DNA of 38,382 bases from JAUVKA01 sp964465145 (GTDB lineage: Bacteria; Bacteroidota; Bacteroidia; Bacteroidales; UBA12481): the NCBI GenBank assembly GCA_964465145.1, contig CAYXJR010000042.1:1-38382 (forward strand), given 5' to 3'. The notes below the pieces were generated by a model that saw only the letters and a program-made list of their open reading frames with translations, had not been told where the DNA came from and made no database searches. Within the stretch, counting starts at the first letter, position 1. Each line of letters starts with the position of its first letter. The translations under genes were made by a program, and so were the position numbers. This document shows positions 34,184-38,382 of the stretch, piece after piece.

Positions 34184-34954
34184 TTAGTGTGCAAATATTT
34201 TTAATAGATTCTCTTTGATAAAATTATTTTCATCCCTGGCAATGTTTATCTTATTGAACTGATTGGTTAAGGCATTGTATATAAGAAGCTTTCCCGACAT
34301 AACATTCCCGGCTCCGGTAATTATTTTTATAACTTCGTTGGCCTGGATCAGTCCGATAATACCTGGTACGATGCTATAGATTCCTAATATCGGTGCATTA
34401 TTCATTTGTTCCGGAGTGGGTTCAGGAAATAAGCACCTATAAGATGGTCCACCCTGATACCCAAAAACACTCATCTGCCCCTGGTATTTAAATACCGAAG
34501 CATGAACAAGGGGTTTCCCACTCAAAATTGCAGTATCGCTAAGAATATATCTGGCCTTAAGATTGTCAGTACAATCAACAATAATGTCGTAATTGGGAGC
34601 AATTTTCAGGGCATTTTTATAACTTATTCTGATATTAAGCAGATCAAAATCAACATTTGAATTCATCCTCTTCATACGTGAGGTTGCCACGATAGCTTTG
34701 TGCTTTCCCAGGTCGTTCATACCATAAAAAACCTGTCTTTGAAGATTAGAAATGTCAACCTTGTCGTCGTCCATCACCCCAATCCTGCCCACTCCTGTTG
34801 CAGTGAGATATTGCAAAACAGGACATCCAAGTCCCCCGGCGCCAACAACCAGTACACTTGAGTTTTTAATCTTTCCCTGTCCTTCTTCTCCAATCTCATC
34901 AAGAATCAGGTGTCGATGATATCGGCTCTTTTCATTGCTTGTTAACACAGTCAT
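34184..34954 (-). CDS. HesA/MoeB/ThiF family E1-like protein, zinc site lost
   Basis: A 256-residue adenylating-type enzyme. The ATP-binding core is intact: VLVVGAGGLGCPVLQYLTAT near 34-53, DDDKVDISNLQRQVFY, and VDCTDNLKARYILSD. Family members (ThiF, MoeB) adenylate the C-terminus of a small sulfur-carrier protein. MoeB binds zinc through CYRC and a C-terminal CxxC; here the first reads SYRC and the second is absent. The cysteine of the TCVEAGV loop is also missing (the loop reads MNNAPILGI). There is no rhodanese domain and no sulfur-carrier gene nearby. The protein ends with a 25-residue extension (INIARDENNFIKENLLKIF). It may work on another partner or only adenylate. Confidence 0.88.
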   Translation of the reverse strand: MTVLTSNEKSRYHRHLILDEIGEEGQGKIKNSSVLVVGAGGLGCPVLQYLTATGVGRIGVMDDDKVDISNLQRQVFYGMNDLGKHKAIVATSRMKRMNSNVDFDLLNIRISYKNALKIAPNYDIIVDCTDNLKARYILSDTAILSGKPLVHASVFKYQGQMSVFGYQGGPSYRCLFPEPTPEQMNNAPILGIYSIVPGIIGLIQANEVIKIITGAGNVMSGKLLIYNALTNQFNKINIARDENNFIKENLLKIFAH

Positions 34955-34970
34955 GGAGCCAAGATAATAA

Positions 34971-34998
34971 AAAACCCGGAAGCCAGCTTCCGGGTTTT
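34971..34998 (-). terminator. Rho-independent terminator after the outer-membrane protein gene
   Basis: AAAACCCGGAAGC (34971-34983) pairs with GCTTCCGGGTTTT (34986-34998). Read on the minus strand, the hairpin ends in TTTTTTATT, a good U-tract. It sits just before the ThiF-like gene and would end the sigma/anti-sigma/OMP operon. Confidence 0.85.
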
Positions 34999-35020
34999 AC
35001 CTTAAACAAACCTCTATGAA

Positions 35021-35863
35021 TTATTCTCCACCCAAGTGGATTCCAACTGTGACAGGAAAAATTTCCGGCCCCATGCCCTCAGCAAACAATGTTTGTGGAT
35101 AATAGTTGGCAAAGAAAGCAAAATCACCATATCCAACCCGCGCAGTAAATCCGTAACGGAAATTGCGCAGATTGAAACTGTCTTTTGTTTTGTTCTTTTG
35201 TTTTTCTCCGTCGATGGTATATTTCTGTACCAGACGGGATCCAAGGCGCATACCGCCAATAACACCCCCTGATAAATGTATCCGCTTGCTTTCACCTGTG
35301 ATTGGCAATTGAATCTCAGCAAGAAGCGGGATGTCAAGATAACAAACGCTTAATCGATTTTTGTCCAGATCAATATCTAGGGGCACACCAGTCATGAACC
35401 CATCAACCTCTTCAATATCAACATCATTGGTCAGCATGTATCTGTTGTATTCAAATCCAAGTCCTGTAACGATCCCAAAATAGTTACCAATCAATCCGAA
35501 TGATTTTTCCGCAAAATTAAGGTTTACAGCCCAGGAATTTGGGACCATAAGATCCATAAATTCTGCATTAGAGGGAAGATCCATCTCATAATCAGAATTT
35601 ACAAAACTATTCATCCCTATTTCAAGGCCGTCCCATATACCATTCATCCTGTGCATTTTATTACTATTGTGATCATGTCCCCGTACATCAACCGTTTCAT
35701 TCTTCCCTGACTCATCAGTCACAATCCTGATTTCTTTGTCATCGTCAACGATAATGGTATACTGTTTTTTTCCAATTCTCACTTTGGAAGTATCGGCTTC
35801 CTGTGAAAAGGCAGCTGAACCAAATCCTAATAGTACAGCTAGTAATAGTGAAATACGTTTCAT
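35021..35863 (-). CDS. Outer-membrane beta-barrel protein (PorT-like)
   Basis: A 280-residue secreted protein with a signal peptide (about 1-20, MKRISLLLAVLLGFGSAAFS). A polar, acidic segment (about 22-75, with KEIRIVTDESGKNETVDVRG) precedes a beta-barrel of alternating residues (EIGMNSFVNSDYEMDLPSN to the end). The central IVTGLGFEYNRYMLTND and RLSVCYLDIPLLAEIQLPI blocks are typical of PorT-family barrels; the C-terminus reads FPVTVGIHLGG. It is last in an operon with an ECF sigma factor and an anti-sigma-like protein (72-base gap), so it is probably made under their control, possibly as an envelope-stress target. Confidence 0.82.
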   Translation of the reverse strand: MKRISLLLAVLLGFGSAAFSQEADTSKVRIGKKQYTIIVDDDKEIRIVTDESGKNETVDVRGHDHNSNKMHRMNGIWDGLEIGMNSFVNSDYEMDLPSNAEFMDLMVPNSWAVNLNFAEKSFGLIGNYFGIVTGLGFEYNRYMLTNDVDIEEVDGFMTGVPLDIDLDKNRLSVCYLDIPLLAEIQLPITGESKRIHLSGGVIGGMRLGSRLVQKYTIDGEKQKNKTKDSFNLRNFRYGFTARVGYGDFAFFANYYPQTLFAEGMGPEIFPVTVGIHLGGE

Positions 35864-35935
35864 AATATTAATTGTTAAGTTGTTTTCTAATATCTGGAGG
35901 TATGACGGAAAGGGGTTGAAAAAAGTTACAAACAG

Positions 35936-37024
35936 CTAGTCGGCTTGTGCGTTTTGCTTTCTTTTTACAGGGGTGTTGAATCCAACGAGTGAGGATTCGA
36001 AAGAAACAGCCACCAGTTCACCTGATTGGTTATATTCTCTTTCAATATCGGCACCTATGCCAAAAACAGAAGAAATTTTTTCCAGGCCGGCATCCGCTAA
36101 TTCCCAAAGAGAAAAACGGGATTTCTTGACAAGCTCAGGATCCTGGCCAAGTAGTTGTTCCCGGATAAATTCTCCCGAAAACGCTACCAGAGTAATATAA
36201 TCATCATCCTCTACTCCCGGTATAAACCTGTATACAAATAAGGAGGAAGTGGGATAAGTCACTTCAAAATTTGATTCAACCCGGCCAGGTCTTCTAGTGG
36301 CCAGGCTGGCCATTGTGAAGTTGTCGCGAACCATTTCTTCATCATCCGTGCCAATGGATTCCGGATTGCCTTCCGGCACAACTGCTTTGGCCAGGGATGA
36401 CTTTAGCATAGCTGGTTTTTGTTGCTCTGTGGAGGAAATCTTTTCATATTTATCCGGATGCGATATTTTGTCGATATTAATTACCTGCCGGGAACTGTCG
36501 TCTGCAATTAACTGGTTATCAATTATACCAGAACGGGGAGTAAATATTATCCAGGCAAGTACCAGGATGGCTGCTGCTGAGACTGCACCATATATCCATC
36601 TTGGGATAAGCACAACTTTCTTTTTTAATGCTTGCTTGTCATGGAATTGTAGGCTTTCTTCAGGTATCAAGCGCGTGGCAAGATATAGTTCCAGCACTTT
36701 AGCTTTTTCAGGATCCGATAAACGCTGACGCTCAAAATCGCTCAAATCATCATCCGTCAAATCTCCTTCCATAAAAGCTATACACTTATATTCCCATTCA
36801 TTGGAATCAGGTAAAGAGATCTCTGTTCGAAATAATTCTGATTTATCAGGATACCGGATATCGGGAACAGGTATTACAACCCCGTTGTAATCTTCAAATG
36901 CATCATAGAATTCCGGATGCTCCTGCAGAAAAGCCATTATCATTTGCTCCTCAGCAGAATTGAGACGCCCTTCGTGGTAGTCCAGGAAGAAAGCCTCATA
37001 ATTATTTCTATTGATCCGGTCCAT
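35936..37024 (-). CDS. Membrane anti-sigma-like protein with duplicated N-terminal domain
   Basis: A 362-residue single-pass membrane protein. Two similar segments lie in the cytoplasmic part: NYEAFFLDYHEGRLNSAEEQ (about 8-46) and EYKCIAFMEGDLTDDDLSDF (about 78-116), both with an EG-x-L-acidic pattern ending in a helix, like anti-sigma zinc-less helical domains. One membrane helix is at 141-161 (PRWIYGAVSAAAILVLAWII). The outer 200 residues have no known domain. The gene starts 1 base after the ECF sigma gene ends, so the two are surely co-expressed. An anti-sigma role is inferred from position and layout, not from a classic HxxxCxxC zinc site, which is absent. Confidence 0.75.
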   Translation of the reverse strand: MDRINRNNYEAFFLDYHEGRLNSAEEQMIMAFLQEHPEFYDAFEDYNGVVIPVPDIRYPDKSELFRTEISLPDSNEWEYKCIAFMEGDLTDDDLSDFERQRLSDPEKAKVLELYLATRLIPEESLQFHDKQALKKKVVLIPRWIYGAVSAAAILVLAWIIFTPRSGIIDNQLIADDSSRQVINIDKISHPDKYEKISSTEQQKPAMLKSSLAKAVVPEGNPESIGTDDEEMVRDNFTMASLATRRPGRVESNFEVTYPTSSLFVYRFIPGVEDDDYITLVAFSGEFIREQLLGQDPELVKKSRFSLWELADAGLEKISSVFGIGADIEREYNQSGELVAVSFESSLVGFNTPVKRKQNAQAD

Positions 37025-37025
37025 G

Positions 37026-37511
37026 CTAAACTAGTGTTTCCACTGATCCAATATAAGTTTTTAAAAATACTCTTGCTCTGTATATATAAACCTTTACCTG
37101 CGGTTCACTCAGCCCTGTCAGCTCGGCTATTTCCTTGTATGAATAACCCTCATAATCTCTCAGCAGGACAACCGATTTCTGATCATCTGGAAGACGGGTA
37201 ATGGCTTCATTCAATATTTCTCTAAGATCGCTATACTGCTCTTCATGAGCATATTTTCTTTGGTCAACCTGTTCAAAATCACCTTGCTTTTTATCCTTCC
37301 TGATCTTGTCAATCATGGTGTGATAGGCTGTAGTGAAGATATACGACTTCACCTTATTACCATCAACACGCTCATGGTTAACCCACAACTTTTCGAATGT
37401 ATCCTGAACCACATCACGAGCTTTTTCCTCATTCTGAATATTCTTCAGTACAAATCGGTAAACCGGATCAGCAAATTGATCCACACTTCTATTATAATCC
37501 GCTACGGTCAT
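37026..37511 (-). CDS. ECF (sigma-70 family) RNA polymerase sigma factor
   Basis: A 161-residue extracytoplasmic-function sigma factor. Region 2 reads NEEKARDVVQDTFEKLWVNH (core and -10 binding), and region 4 LPDDQKSVVLLRDYEGYSYK followed by EIAELTGLSEPQVKVYIYRA (helix-turn-helix for -35). I chose ATG 37511 (MTVADYNRSVDQF), since the longer in-frame start would add 33 residues not seen in the family and would cover the -7 promoter element. It heads an operon with the anti-sigma-like gene and the barrel protein. Confidence 0.93.
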   Translation of the reverse strand: MTVADYNRSVDQFADPVYRFVLKNIQNEEKARDVVQDTFEKLWVNHERVDGNKVKSYIFTTAYHTMIDKIRKDKKQGDFEQVDQRKYAHEEQYSDLREILNEAITRLPDDQKSVVLLRDYEGYSYKEIAELTGLSEPQVKVYIYRARVFLKTYIGSVETLV

Positions 37512-37529
37512 CAAATCGGGTAAAAAGGT

Positions 37530-37537
37530 CAAAGCTA
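37530..37537 (-). promoter_or_regulatory. -7 promoter element for the ECF sigma operon
   Basis: TAGCTTTG on the minus strand is a full TAnnTTTG match, 18 bases before the ATG at 37511. A TTTT stretch 18 bases further up may stand in for the -33 element. Confidence 0.5.
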
Positions 37538-37693
37538 TGACGCTGTATGATGTGGAAAAGTTACAAAATATTTTTGGCTTTGGCTGAAAATGAACCATTT
37601 TCATGACCATAGGAAAGTGATTCGATTATTTTGCAAATTTGTTGATCAGTTAATATTGCCATGCATTATGGTGCATCTGAAGAGTACACAATT

Positions 37694-38231
37694 ATGAAAA
37701 AAATCTATCTGTTACCTTTAATTTTCCTGCTTTCTGCCTGTACCGTATTGAGATTTGTGTCTCCTGATTCAGAGCAAATGACTATGAGTACGCTTTGGTA
37801 TCAGCATTCGGCTGAAATGCGGGCTTTATATTACCAGTCGTTCAACCTGGCTGAGTACAGAGTTCAGCAAGCCCTTCAAAATCCTGACAGTGAAAAACCA
37901 CCGGCTGTGGTTGTTGATATTGATGAAACCATTTTGGACAACAGTCATTCAGAAGCAAAAAACATTCTTGAGGGAGAAAGTCTTATCCGGTCACGAAATT
38001 ATTTTGTTGGTGGGGGATAACCTGGAAGATTTCTCAGAAATTTTTCATGATCGATCAATTCAATTTGGAAAACTCACGGTTGATAAATACCGGGAAGAAT
38101 TTGGCAAACGTTTCATAGTTCTCCCAAACCCCATGTACGGATCATGGACATCTGCCCTTTACGGTTCAACCTCAGGACTCACACCAAGAGGAATTGCAAA
38201 AAAAAGAAAATCATTTCTCTCTGATTATTAA
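37694..38231 (+). pseudogene. Broken P4-type acid phosphatase (HAD superfamily lipoprotein), internal deletion with frameshift
   Basis: Two parts of one gene in different frames. The first part (37694-38020) has a lipoprotein signal (LLSAC, Cys16), then PAVVVDIDETILDNSHSEAK, the first HAD motif with the catalytic aspartates. After NILEGES the frame is lost and ends at a stop at 38018. The second part, in a frame shifted by one, continues from SGHEIILLVGDNLEDFSEIF (the last HAD motif) to the normal C-terminus at 38231. About 100 residues that should lie between, carrying the middle HAD motif and substrate site, are absent. A complete P4 enzyme is about 260 residues. The gene is most likely dead, unless this is an assembly artefact. 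TTATTTTG (37626-37633) is a 7-of-8 promoter match upstream. Confidence 0.85.
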
Positions 38232-38242
38232 TCTGTATAATT

Positions 38243-38272
38243 GGGGAATGGGGAACGGGGAACGGGGAACGG
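38243..38272. repeat. Short tandem repeat, four copies of a GGGGAAC heptamer
   Basis: GGGGAAT is followed by three copies of GGGGAAC and a final GG (38243-38272), just after the broken phosphatase gene. The bases from there to 38382 are AT-rich and hold no gene, RNA or hairpin that I can recognise. Confidence 0.8.
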
Positions 38273-38382
38273 ATACTATATAAAATAGTAATATATTTGA
38301 AGATAAAGTGCTTTATATAATTAATACCAATATGAAATATCCATGAGCAATAAATAGCACACCAACCGCGAATGAATATAAG

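Noticed and set aside
38018..38020. In-frame stop in the acid phosphatase as a selenocysteine codon, given the selenium genes nearby
   Set aside because: The codon is TAA, and the conserved C-terminus continues in a different frame, so this is a frameshift and not recoding.

Overview
This window is a stretch of ordinary chromosome from a member of the Bacteroidota. The evidence is an Oar-type TonB-dependent receptor with a carboxypeptidase-regulatory N-terminus, F1 beta with the Bacteroidota-type insertion, a very short epsilon subunit, repeated TAnnTTTG (-7) promoter elements in place of -10/-35 boxes, weak Shine-Dalgarno sites, and several Bacteroidota-style long phosphate transporters. I cannot fix the order or genus. 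I see no tRNA, rRNA, CRISPR array, insertion sequence or prophage. Coding density is high and most genes lie on the minus strand.

Layout from left to right. (1) 63-4623: a lipoprotein phosphodiesterase and a TonB receptor, separated by a terminator. (2) 4887-8789: atpD-atpC with a downstream GT9-like glycosyltransferase and a U32 protein, led by its own -7 promoter. (3) 8834-12138: a polyprenyl synthetase translationally coupled to an MMPL/RND lipid-type transporter. (4) 12354-16364: the main plus-strand block, with two unrelated phosphate transporters (PiT, then Na/Pi NptA-like), both with PhoU-like C-terminal regions. (5) 16354-24298: a long minus-strand operon reading bactofilin, AtpZ-like, AtpI-like, atpB, atpE, atpF, atpH, an unknown 186-residue gene, atpA, atpG, then a TlpA-like thioredoxin. 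(6) 24347-27005: the conserved YceD-rpmF-plsX-fabH cluster. (7) 27104-32579: an orphan histidine kinase, then rsgA, a cysteine desulfurase/selenide dikinase fusion, and selU. (8) 32680-34954: xth, pepE and an E1-like ThiF-family gene. (9) 35021-37511: ECF sigma factor, anti-sigma-like protein and outer-membrane beta-barrel protein. (10) 37694-38231: a broken class P4 acid phosphatase, followed by a heptamer repeat.

How the genes work together. The F1Fo ATP synthase is complete but encoded in two transcription units about 9 kb apart; the gap holds two phosphate importers on the opposite strand, so genes for importing phosphate sit beside genes for using it. The c-subunit looks proton-type. The selenium genes form one route: the desulfurase half could release selenium, SelD would make selenophosphate, and SelU would put it into tRNA as 2-selenouridine; no selA, selB or Sec tRNA is visible here.

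The features most likely to be new are the unknown gene inside the ATP synthase operon between atpH and atpA, a bactofilin gene that overlaps and leads that operon, the desulfurase-SelD fusion, and an E1-like enzyme that has lost its zinc site and usual cysteine. All functional calls come from reading motifs by eye; no database search was possible.
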